This document shows positions 26,730 through 34,179 of a stretch of DNA of 64,000 nt, piece after piece; within the stretch, counting starts at the first letter, position 1; every line of letters starts with the position of its first letter. Below the pieces are notes generated by a model. That model searched no databases, was not told where the DNA came from, and worked only from the letters and a program-made list of their open reading frames with translations. The translations under genes and the position numbers were made by a program. Origin of the DNA: Bowmanella yangjiangensis (GTDB lineage: Bacteria; Pseudomonadota; Gammaproteobacteria; Enterobacterales; Alteromonadaceae); contig NZ_JAFKCS010000008.1 of NCBI RefSeq assembly GCF_017255015.1, positions 62,001 to 126,000 of the forward strand, given 5' to 3'.

Positions 26730-27456
26730 TTTCCGCCTGACACCGGGCCACCATATCGGCCACCCAGCTTTGATTTACTCTGCCCTTATCCAGCAGGGCC
26801 GAATAACTGTGCACCGACCAGGCTTGTGCTTTGTTTTGCAATGCCGGAAGCAGGCTATCCAGCACCGCAATTTGAATCCCGCCGCCCACCACCAGCTCAA
26901 TGCGTCCGGCGGCTTGTTCAAGCAGGGCGCTTAACACTGGCAGTCCTTGCAACGCGCCCTGGCCACTACCCCATGGGGTACCGGCGCTAAGCACGCGGCT
27001 GATACCCAGTTCAATCAGTTGCTCGAGGGCGAGCTTAGGGTTAGCTATGGCATCAAAGGCGCGGTGGAAGGTCACTTGCAACGATAACTTTGTGGCTAGC
27101 TCAACCAGGGGTTTGAGACTTGCCATATCCAGTTCAGCCTGCTGGTTCAAGATGCCCAGCACCACGCCGTCGGCGCCCTGCTCAGCGGCCAGATAAATAC
27201 CTTCCCGCATCAGCTCAAGCTCATCAGGGGAGTAACAAAAATCACCACCGCGAGGGCGAATCATCACGAGCATACCGGGTACATTCGCAAAGGCGTCCCG
27301 CGCAATCTGCATAGCTTCGCTGCTGGGAGTCAGGCCGTCATGCTGCATCTGTCCGCATAGCTCAATACGAACCGCGCCGCCCAGGCGGACCGCGCGCACA
27401 TCTTCACCAAGGTGCATCAGGTCGTCGGCATTAATACAGACTTCCAGGCCTCTCAT
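26719..27456 (-). CDS. cutC: CutC family protein
   Basis: The 245-residue TIM-barrel protein shows the CutC landmarks: EVCINADD, RIELCGQMQHDGLTPS, MIRPRGGDFCYS, VLGILN, VTFHRAFDA, ISRVLSAGTPWGSG and ELVVGGGI. CutC was named for copper homeostasis, but that role is poorly supported and its reaction is unknown. Here it sits inside an N-glycan operon, overlapping the GH85 gene by ATGA and followed by the beta-mannosidase gene. This context points to a step in sugar or aminosugar metabolism, although nothing in the sequence identifies it. No signal peptide is seen. Confidence 0.9.
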   Translation of the reverse strand: MRGLEVCINADDLMHLGEDVRAVRLGGAVRIELCGQMQHDGLTPSSEAMQIARDAFANVPGMLVMIRPRGGDFCYSPDELELMREGIYLAAEQGADGVVLGILNQQAELDMASLKPLVELATKLSLQVTFHRAFDAIANPKLALEQLIELGISRVLSAGTPWGSGQGALQGLPVLSALLEQAAGRIELVVGGGIQIAVLDSLLPALQNKAQAWSVHSYSALLDKGRVNQSWVADMVARCQAENRM

Positions 27457-29171
27457 GGCAGGATCTCCAAACCACCCAAACGCGCCTCAATGGCCTGTTT
27501 TCCATCGCCCTGCAAGGCGATGCGAACCAGCTTCTTACCTGCCAATGACTGCAACGACACTGTCTGTGTTGACCAGTCCTCGGTGGCATCAAGCGGCAAG
27601 TGCAGTGTTTGTCCGTCTGCGGTTTCCAGCAACAGCGACAAGCCATGGCTTTGGCCACGGCTGGTAACTAACAAGCGACTTGTGCCACTGAGTAACAGCT
27701 CGGTGGCATACAAAGGTGCATATGCTTTGTCGCCTTGGGGCTGAGTGACGGCCAGACTACTGCCACCGTTAAAGGCATCATCAAAGGCAAAGTGCAGCTT
27801 CATGGCGCCCTCATTGGCAAATTGCCAGGTCGGCAGTGGCTCCTGATAGGCCATATTGGACCAGGAGCCGCCTTGCTTTTGGCCTTGCTGCCACCAATGC
27901 TTGCCCTGCCCGGTATTAAAAAAGGTCACCAAGGGCAGGCTGCTGAGGGTGGATTTAGCCGGTAGATAACCTCCCAGCCCTTTCCAACCCTCGCTGTCGA
28001 CTTTGGCCAGGTTTAAATCGTCACCGGCAAACAGTCGCACCTCGGTGGTATAGAAGGCCTGCTCGTCATCGGCATTTTTTTGGAACTGGCTAAAGGCCGG
28101 GGTATGCGACTCGCCGTCAAAGTTATAATTCACATTGGGAGCAAACAAGGCGATAGAGGCAAGCGCCTGGTCGTCTTCAAACAGCCAGTCCAGCCACTGA
28201 TGGCGGCTAAAGGCACGCTGAGCATTGCGACTGGGCCAAAGGTCGGCCCCCACATACACATCAAAAGGGCTGCGTCCCAATTCCTGGGCCTTAGCTACCG
28301 AGGCATGAACCATCTTCTGATCCCACCAATAGTTGAGAAAGATGGCGTCGGATGAGCGTACCTTATCCTGCAGATACACCTGGTTTTTGTCATTCAGTTG
28401 GTTTTGCCAACGCACTTCGCCACTGGCAACCATGGCGTCATACCAATGGATTTCCATACCTTGCGGAGCCTTGGCGGTCAGGTATTGCACGAAAGCCAGC
28501 ATACGCGCGGCCAGCGCCTCGCCTCTTGCTTGGTTCTTCTGCCCTTTAAGCAACTGGTTGTTGTCATCTTTAACCGCGGTAAGGTCGGTTTCCTGATTAA
28601 TCAACCAACCGTCAAAACCATAAAAGCGGGCTATCTCTATCAAGCGGTCTGCCACCACAAAACGCCCTTGTGCGTCTTGCTCCAGCAAAGCTTCAGCGGT
28701 ATCGGCACTGCCCCCCCACTGGGCAACCCCCAGAAATACCGAGCCTATGACCTTTACGCCATTTTTATGGGCGGTTTCTACCCAAGGGCGGGCCGGGATC
28801 TGAATACCTAAATCGGCAGTACCGGCAAACCAGTTGAGCACGTCAATCTGTGACCAGTGCGTAAAGTTATACAAGTTAAACTGCGGCTGAGTTTGCAGAT
28901 AATTGGCAAAGTTGTTCATGCCATCCGGTGCATACAGCACCTTAGCAGGCGAAGCTTGTTGCCCGTCCAGTAAGGCAGGAAAACGCCGGGCCAGTGGCAC
29001 CGCAGAAACATTTTGAACACTGGCCTCTGCCGGCGTCCAGGCTTTAGTTTGCGAAATAGTTAACGCAAAAGGTGGCTGGTCATGCAATATCCTTGCGCTG
29101 TCAGCCTGCAGAGCAGCGGCAAACAGCGCGGCACTTAGCATCAGAGGTCGAAGTAACAAGCCGGCACGCAT
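27453..29171 (-). CDS. GH85 endo-beta-N-acetylglucosaminidase
   Basis: The 572-residue protein has a Sec-type signal peptide (about residues 1-24) and a GH85 barrel with YAPDGMNNFANYL, VIGSVFLG and YGFDGWLINQETDL. In the last block Asn192 and Glu194 are the substrate-assisted catalytic pair (N-x-E) of the family. GH85 enzymes cut between the two GlcNAc residues of the N-glycan core, freeing the oligomannose chain and leaving GlcNAc on Asn. The ATG at 29171 shares one base with the stop of the asparaginase gene and follows GGGAGG; the TTG at 29174 is less likely. A C-terminal beta-sandwich, possibly carbohydrate-binding, spans about residues 420-570. Confidence 0.93.
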   Translation of the reverse strand: MRAGLLLRPLMLSAALFAAALQADSARILHDQPPFALTISQTKAWTPAEASVQNVSAVPLARRFPALLDGQQASPAKVLYAPDGMNNFANYLQTQPQFNLYNFTHWSQIDVLNWFAGTADLGIQIPARPWVETAHKNGVKVIGSVFLGVAQWGGSADTAEALLEQDAQGRFVVADRLIEIARFYGFDGWLINQETDLTAVKDDNNQLLKGQKNQARGEALAARMLAFVQYLTAKAPQGMEIHWYDAMVASGEVRWQNQLNDKNQVYLQDKVRSSDAIFLNYWWDQKMVHASVAKAQELGRSPFDVYVGADLWPSRNAQRAFSRHQWLDWLFEDDQALASIALFAPNVNYNFDGESHTPAFSQFQKNADDEQAFYTTEVRLFAGDDLNLAKVDSEGWKGLGGYLPAKSTLSSLPLVTFFNTGQGKHWWQQGQKQGGSWSNMAYQEPLPTWQFANEGAMKLHFAFDDAFNGGSSLAVTQPQGDKAYAPLYATELLLSGTSRLLVTSRGQSHGLSLLLETADGQTLHLPLDATEDWSTQTVSLQSLAGKKLVRIALQGDGKQAIEARLGGLEILP

Positions 29172-30139
29172 CAAGCCTGGCCTCCCAGCAAACTCTTACC
29201 GTCAATCAGTTGGGCACCGCTTTGCTGGCGGACCGCGTAGTTAAAACCGCTTTGAATACAATAAGCCCCGTACTCACCGCGTTTATTCAGCGCTAAAAAG
29301 CCCACCTGGAACTGGGCATAGTCGCCAAGCTTTCTGGCAATACGCTCCACCGCTTGGCGGCAGGCCTGCTCAGGGCTTGCGCCCTGGCGCATCAGTTCCA
29401 CCACCAAATGGCAACCGACAGTCTTAATCATCAGCTCGCCCATGCCGGTGGCGGTGGCGGCACCGACTTCGTTATCCACATACAAACCAGCACCAATTAG
29501 CGGCGAGTCGCCCACCCGTCCGTGCATTTTGTAAGCCGCGCCACTGGTAGTGCAGGCGCCGCTGAGATTACCAGCTTCATCCAGGGCCAGCATACCTATG
29601 GTGTCGTGGTTCTCGATATTGATCATCTGTACTTTCTGGTCTTTTAGCCATTGTTGCCAATCGGCTTCAGACTCAGGTGTCAGCAGATTCTCTTCTTTGA
29701 AGCCCTGCTCCAGGGCAAATTGCTTGGCGCCATCTCCCACCAGCATCACATGGGGAGTCTTTTCCATCACCAAACGCGCCACCGATATCGGGTGTTTAAT
29801 ATCCTGCAAAAACGCTACCGAGCCGCAATTCATGTTTTCATCCATAATGCAGGCATCCAGGGTCACTTTGCCGTTGCGATCCGGATAGCCACCGTAACCT
29901 ACGGTACGCACTTTAGGGTCGGCTTCAGGCACCCGAACACCGGCTTCTACAGCATCCAGTGCGCGACCACCTTTTTCCAGTATCTGCCAGGCCGCCTCAT
30001 TTGCCGGGGTACCATGCTCCCAAGTCGACACCACAATGGGCTTGTTGACCTTGGTGGATGCACCAGCAAGCTTAGGCATCAGCATGCCAACGGCACCGGT
30101 AATGGCAGATAGTTTTAGAAAGTCGCGTCTTGAGCTCAT
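29171..30139 (-). CDS. N4-(beta-N-acetylglucosaminyl)-L-asparaginase (glycosylasparaginase), Tat-exported
   Basis: The 322-residue Ntn-hydrolase begins with a twin-arginine signal (SRRDFLKLS, followed by a hydrophobic stretch and AGAS). The autocleavage site is HDTIGM, making Thr180 the new N-terminal nucleophile. GRVGDSPLIGAG and ATATGMGE form the substrate pocket typical of aspartylglucosaminidases. The enzyme hydrolyses GlcNAc-Asn to GlcNAc-1-amine, which decays to GlcNAc, plus Asp, completing N-glycan removal after GH85. Tat export implies that the precursor folds in the cytoplasm. It overlaps the kinase gene upstream (ATGA) and the GH85 gene downstream (one base). Confidence 0.92.
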   Translation of the reverse strand: MSSRRDFLKLSAITGAVGMLMPKLAGASTKVNKPIVVSTWEHGTPANEAAWQILEKGGRALDAVEAGVRVPEADPKVRTVGYGGYPDRNGKVTLDACIMDENMNCGSVAFLQDIKHPISVARLVMEKTPHVMLVGDGAKQFALEQGFKEENLLTPESEADWQQWLKDQKVQMINIENHDTIGMLALDEAGNLSGACTTSGAAYKMHGRVGDSPLIGAGLYVDNEVGAATATGMGELMIKTVGCHLVVELMRQGASPEQACRQAVERIARKLGDYAQFQVGFLALNKRGEYGAYCIQSGFNYAVRQQSGAQLIDGKSLLGGQA

Positions 30140-31047
30140 AGGGAGTCCTTAGTCTTGTTTTTCTGCTTATGGGATTGCTGGGCAAACAAAATGGCGCCCT
30201 GCTGTGGACTCGCTAGTGCCGGACCAATCGTCATCACCAGTTGCGGGTCAAGCCAGGGTTTGATGCGCTCGGTAATACCGCCGATCATGGCCAAACGGGT
30301 CACGCCGCAAGCCAGCAACCGCCGGATCACCTGATTGATAAAGGCCGCACCTTGTTGAATCAGGCCCAGACTGACCTTATCCCCCACATCCGCCTGTTCA
30401 AACACCAGCGGTGCAAGCTTGGCGTAGTCGGTAGCCGTGGCATGCATAAAGGCCTCGGCCAGTTGGGTTGCGCTGCGCGTTTCCAGCAGTGCCTGGGTTA
30501 AGCTGGTAGACAAACCTACCCCGTCAGCATCCAGCAATACCGCTTTAACGGCTTCAAGGCCAAACCAGGCGCCGCTACAAGTTGCGTTGATGGGGAAACC
30601 GAAACCACCAACCTGAGTCAGTTTGCCTTTACAGGCCGCTAAAGAACTAAATCCGGTGCCCAGAATAATCACGCCACCATCCATGCCCTGATGGGCACCA
30701 AGGGCTGCGGCATGCAAATCTGTGGTGAGATACAAAGCCGCAAAGGGGTGCTGCCAGGCCTGCATCTGTGCTTGCATCTGCGGCAAGTGCAAACCAGCAA
30801 GACCACCACCAACCACCAGACGTGCCATCGCCTTATCATCCAGCCCGGCCTCACGTAGCGCGTCCCGGGTGGCATTGATAATGGAATCCTTGCACTGCTG
30901 TACACCGTACACCGGATTGGCCGGACCGCCCTGGCCCTGGCCCAATACCATACCCTGACCATTCTGGATCATGACCCGACAGTGGCTACCACCGCCATCA
31001 ATGCCCATGAAGAGGGGATCTTGCTCTTGCAGGTTTTTGGTCTTCAC
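30136..31047 (-). CDS. BadF/BadG-type kinase, predicted N-acetylglucosamine or glucosamine kinase
   Basis: The 303-residue ASKHA-fold protein has phosphate-1 MGIDGGGSHCRVMI (about residues 14-27), GLAGL, TDLHAAALGAHQGMDGGVIILGTG (phosphate-2) and IGGI near the C-terminus. It resembles eukaryotic NAGK and bacterial glucosamine kinase GspK. In this operon it should phosphorylate GlcNAc freed by the glycosylasparaginase and beta-mannosidase; glucosamine is the alternative substrate. The start is GTG, supported by GAGGTTT at good spacing; an ATG at 31008 (MGIDGGG) is possible but lacks a ribosome binding site. It overlaps the asparaginase gene by ATGA. Confidence 0.85.
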   Translation of the reverse strand: MKTKNLQEQDPLFMGIDGGGSHCRVMIQNGQGMVLGQGQGGPANPVYGVQQCKDSIINATRDALREAGLDDKAMARLVVGGGLAGLHLPQMQAQMQAWQHPFAALYLTTDLHAAALGAHQGMDGGVIILGTGFSSLAACKGKLTQVGGFGFPINATCSGAWFGLEAVKAVLLDADGVGLSTSLTQALLETRSATQLAEAFMHATATDYAKLAPLVFEQADVGDKVSLGLIQQGAAFINQVIRRLLACGVTRLAMIGGITERIKPWLDPQLVMTIGPALASPQQGAILFAQQSHKQKNKTKDSL

Positions 31048-31092
31048 ACAAACCTCATTGCTGTTTGGTTCATTCGCCGAACCGCCATTTCA

Positions 31093-31130
31093 CAGGCAGA
31101 AACAGCTTTAAGCTGTCTGTTTTCTGCCTG
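31093..31130 (-). repeat. long intercistronic hairpin between discoidin lipoprotein and kinase genes
   Basis: CAGGCAGAAA at one end and TTTCTGCCTG at the other form a perfect 10-bp outer stem. An inner ACAGCTT/AAGCTGT stem lies within it. No T-tract follows on the minus strand, so it resembles a processing or stability hairpin more than a terminator. Confidence 0.6.
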
Positions 31131-31162
31131 CAATTTGTTCCAGGTCGTCTATCAAACACAAT

Positions 31163-31190
31163 GCCGCAGCAGGTTAATTCCCTGTGCGGC
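31163..31190 (-). repeat. intercistronic hairpin
   Basis: GCCGCAGCAGG pairs with CCCTGTGCGGC, with one mismatched position, around a short AT loop. It is the second of three stem-loops in the 193-nt gap between the discoidin lipoprotein and kinase genes. Confidence 0.5.
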
Positions 31191-31210
31191 GACTATCCAT
31201 ACAACAGAAA

Positions 31211-31236
31211 TGCCAGCGGCGTAGCCGCCGGCTGAT
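31211..31236 (-). terminator. terminator-like hairpin just after the discoidin lipoprotein gene
   Basis: Read on the minus strand, CAGC-C-GGCG, loop GCTA and CGCC-GCTG form a GC-rich stem followed by a weak T-rich tail (GCATTTCTGTTG). It begins a few bases after the stop at 31241. Being inside the operon it would give partial termination, favouring receptor and lipoprotein mRNA over the enzyme genes. Confidence 0.45.
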
Positions 31237-31240
31237 GGGC

Positions 31241-33090
31241 TTACAGGTCAGGACCAATAAGCTCAATTTCTGCGATTTGCATCAGGGTATCATCGCCTTT
31301 GTTTTTGGTGATGTTGATGCGATAGGTGTTGAACGCAAATCCATTACCCATTTCAAACAGTTTACGTTCATAACGATTATCCCAAGACTCACCAATCCAG
31401 CTTCCCAGACGAGTCCAGGTCAGGCCACCGTCATTGGAGCCTTCGATGTTGAAGTTTTCGGGGTCACGGCCATCCGCGTCATTGGCACTGGTAATAGCTA
31501 TGCTGCTGACGATCTTGGCTTGTGGCAGGTCCACCTGAATCCAAGACGGGTCTTCCTCACTCGGCGCGCCTTTCCATTCGTTATGATCCAGCCACTTGGT
31601 TTCAATATTATCGTCGAAGGCCATCGGACCGGCCTCGGCATCACCAATGGCATTACGCGCAGTCACTTCAACACCTTGAGCAGACGAATGATCTACCGAC
31701 TGATACTGCGGACCAATCAGCTCAATCTCAGCCACTTGCATCAGCGTATCGTCACCTTTGTTTTTGGTGATTTCTACCCGGTAGTGGCTAAAGCCCAGAT
31801 CGTTACTAAAGGGGAAAACCCGACGCTCAAAGCGCTCATCAAAGCCTTCGCCAATCCAGCTAGCCAAAGTTACCCAGTTCTCTCCGTCGTTTGAGGCTTG
31901 GATATTGAAGTTTTCCGGGTCACGTGAATCTGCATCATTGGCACTTATCATGCCCAGCTTATTCACTGCAACAGGCGCAGGGAACTGGACCTCAACCCAG
32001 GACGGTTCTTCTTCGCTCGGCGCACCTTTCCACTCGTTGTGATCCAGCCACTTGGTTTGTGCATCGCCGTCAAAGGCCATGTCGCCCGCTTCAGTGTCAC
32101 TGATAGCGTTACGGAAGGTCACCACTTTGCCGTCCATCAGGGCATGGTTGAGATCCGGCAACTTGGGTCCGACCAAACCGATTTCGGCAACCTGCATCAG
32201 GGTGTCATCACCTTTGTTCTTAGTGATATTCAGCTTGTAAGAGCTAAATGCCAGGCTGTTGGCCACACTGAACTGACGACGTTGATAACGCTCGTCAAAG
32301 CTCTCACCTATCCACTCGGACAAGGTGACCCAGTTCTCACCATCATTGGAGCCTTGTAGATTGAAGTTTTCCGGGTCACGGGCATCGGCATCATTGGCAC
32401 TGGTAATCACCAGGGTATCTACCGCCTTAGGCTCGGGTAAATCGATCTGTACCCAGGATGGGTCTTCTACCGTAGGCGCACCTTTCCAGTCGTTGTGATC
32501 CAGCCATTTAGTTTCCACATCATTGTCAAAAGCCATAGTCTCAGCTTCTGCATCACCAATGCGGTTGCGGGCCGTGATATTGGCACTGCCTACCGGGTCG
32601 GTGTGGTCAGCGCTGGTATAAATGGGACCAACAAATTCCACCTCGGCTATTTGCATCAGGGTGTCATCACCTTTGTTCTTCGTGATGTTCAGACGATAGT
32701 GGGTAAATTCCAGTCCGTTTACAAAGCGGAATTCCTTACGCTCAAAACGCTCGTCGAAGGTCTCACCAATAAACTCGGCCAAGGTAATCCAGTTTTCACC
32801 ATCATTAGAAGCCAGTACCTGGAAGTTTTCAGGATCACGAGCCGGGGCATCGTTAGCGCTGGTAATAAACAGACTGCTTACTGCCTGTGGCTCGGCAAAC
32901 TGTACTTGCAGCCAGGATGGGTCTTCAACACTTGGCGCACCTTTCCATTCATTGTGATCCAACCACTTGGTATCGAGATTACCGTCAAATACCATAGCTT
33001 CGGCTTCCGCATCACTGATACGGTTACGACCAGTAATCACCGCAGAGGCCAGATTCGCCTCAGTAGTGATTTCATGCACGGGGCCGGAGC
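31241..33090 (-). repeat. four in-frame tandem repeats of about 456 bp encoding discoidin-like modules
   Basis: The conserved TKWLDHN-x-WKGAP segment recurs at 31565, 32021, 32477 and 32936 (start of the same hexamer on the plus strand). The periods are 456, 456 and 459 bp. Nucleotide identity between copies is visibly high but not perfect, with mostly third-position changes. This indicates old duplications kept under protein-level selection. Confidence 0.9.
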
Positions 33091-34129
33091 TGGTATCACT
33101 GTCCAGGAAAGCCAAAGACAAGTCTATAACCTGCTCTGCCGTGATAGCCAATTCTGGCAGATAAGGAACGGCACTGATGCTTGCCAACATGCGCTCACGC
33201 AATGGCGTAAGTACACTGACATCCCCTTCCTGCGCGATGGTGATAGCACCTGCCACATCATTCATTAAACTGCTGAAGCTTTCTCCTTCAGTGATGTTGG
33301 CAAAGGCCGCGTTAGCCAGTGACAGTTTGATAATGTCACCACTGACCAAGGTATCCACACAAACTTCTTCGGTTACTGGATTACCTTCAGCATCGGTGAC
33401 AGGGTTACCCTCGGCATCAGTTTTTGGCACATCATCACAGCTTTCGCCTGTGACAAAGTTTTCATATGACTCAGCACTGACCAGCTCTGTGCTGAATACG
33501 TTAGCTTTGGCACTAATGCCCAGCGCTTTGAGCAAAGTTTGCGAGTTATCAGACAAGGCCAGTTCGTAAAGTGGACGTACCGACACATTGCGACCACCCG
33601 CGACCTGCTCGGCCACCAGGGTTGAGGCCACCGTGGTCAAGGCATTAGCCTGGAAGCTGGCATCAGCGACGCCGTCAGAATTGCTGGCATAAGGTACTTG
33701 TACGTAAGTCAGGGTAGTAAAGGTGGTGCCATCTAAAGGCGCACCAGAGAGCATGTCCCCCATATCCACACCGGCACAGCTGATTGCATCGCAGACCATA
33801 CTGGTACTGGCATCGGCTTTCACTTCGACTTTCAACATACCGTTGATACCAAAGCCCTGCTTTCCTTCAACGCTGAAACTGATCTTGCCGTCGGCATCAG
33901 TTCTGTCGCCAGAGCCCATGCTGATATCAGAACCGTTCATTTGCGTGACTGTCACCAATGCATTACTCAGGGTGCCTTTAACCGCAGAACCACTAATATC
34001 GGCGGAAGTGGTATCAATGACCACGGGGATATTGGCAGGATCGGCTTCGCCTGCGCCACCACATCCATATAAACCGCTCATGGCGAGCGCAATTACTGCA
34101 TACAACTTGTTGTTTTTAAAATGTTTCAT
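31241..34129 (-). CDS. lipoprotein with four tandem discoidin-like (F5/8 type C, CBM32-like) repeats, putative surface glycan-binding protein
   Basis: The 962-residue protein has a lipobox GLYGC (Cys23) and an N-terminal half of Ig-like and helical character (about residues 45-340). This half includes a short tandem repeat, DAEGNPVT twice, between Cys residues near 225-255. Four discoidin-like repeats of about 152 residues then run to the end. Each contains A-x-x-F-D-x-x-x-x-TKWLDHN-[ED]-WKGAP, then ANDA-x-x-RDPENF, ASNDGENW and ITKNKGDDTLMQIAE. Discoidin/CBM32 modules bind glycans. It lies 50 nt after the TonB receptor gene, the place a SusD-type lipoprotein takes in Bacteroidetes. It is probably the surface capture protein for N-glycans. 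A good AGAGGAAT ribosome binding site precedes it. Confidence 0.85.
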   Translation of the reverse strand: MKHFKNNKLYAVIALAMSGLYGCGGAGEADPANIPVVIDTTSADISGSAVKGTLSNALVTVTQMNGSDISMGSGDRTDADGKISFSVEGKQGFGINGMLKVEVKADASTSMVCDAISCAGVDMGDMLSGAPLDGTTFTTLTYVQVPYASNSDGVADASFQANALTTVASTLVAEQVAGGRNVSVRPLYELALSDNSQTLLKALGISAKANVFSTELVSAESYENFVTGESCDDVPKTDAEGNPVTDAEGNPVTEEVCVDTLVSGDIIKLSLANAAFANITEGESFSSLMNDVAGAITIAQEGDVSVLTPLRERMLASISAVPYLPELAITAEQVIDLSLAFLDSDTSSGPVHEITTEANLASAVITGRNRISDAEAEAMVFDGNLDTKWLDHNEWKGAPSVEDPSWLQVQFAEPQAVSSLFITSANDAPARDPENFQVLASNDGENWITLAEFIGETFDERFERKEFRFVNGLEFTHYRLNITKNKGDDTLMQIAEVEFVGPIYTSADHTDPVGSANITARNRIGDAEAETMAFDNDVETKWLDHNDWKGAPTVEDPSWVQIDLPEPKAVDTLVITSANDADARDPENFNLQGSNDGENWVTLSEWIGESFDERYQRRQFSVANSLAFSSYKLNITKNKGDDTLMQVAEIGLVGPKLPDLNHALMDGKVVTFRNAISDTEAGDMAFDGDAQTKWLDHNEWKGAPSEEEPSWVEVQFPAPVAVNKLGMISANDADSRDPENFNIQASNDGENWVTLASWIGEGFDERFERRVFPFSNDLGFSHYRVEITKNKGDDTLMQVAEIELIGPQYQSVDHSSAQGVEVTARNAIGDAEAGPMAFDDNIETKWLDHNEWKGAPSEEDPSWIQVDLPQAKIVSSIAITSANDADGRDPENFNIEGSNDGGLTWTRLGSWIGESWDNRYERKLFEMGNGFAFNTYRINITKNKGDDTLMQIAEIELIGPDL

Positions 34130-34155
34130 TGTAATTCCTCTGAATCTTTTTACGG

Positions 34156-34175
34156 CTGCCCACTTACGCAGGCAG
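34156..34175 (-). repeat. small hairpin between TonB receptor and discoidin lipoprotein genes
   Basis: CTGCC (34156-34160) and GGCAG (34171-34175) can pair across a 10-nt loop in the 50-nt gap after the receptor stop codon. The stem is only 5 bp, so the call is weak. Confidence 0.3.
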
Positions 34176-34179
34176 GCCC

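Noticed and set aside
31241-33090. Regular 456-bp periodicity considered as a CRISPR-like or mobile repeat array.
   Set aside because: The repeats are contiguous, in frame and protein-coding, with third-position divergence. There are no spacers.
32495-33268. Open frame of 257 codons on the plus strand (others at 31184-31894 and 32039-32359).
   Set aside because: These are antisense to the four discoidin repeats; the periodic coding sequence produces long reverse frames. They have no ribosome binding site, and the encoded peptides look like reversed repeats.
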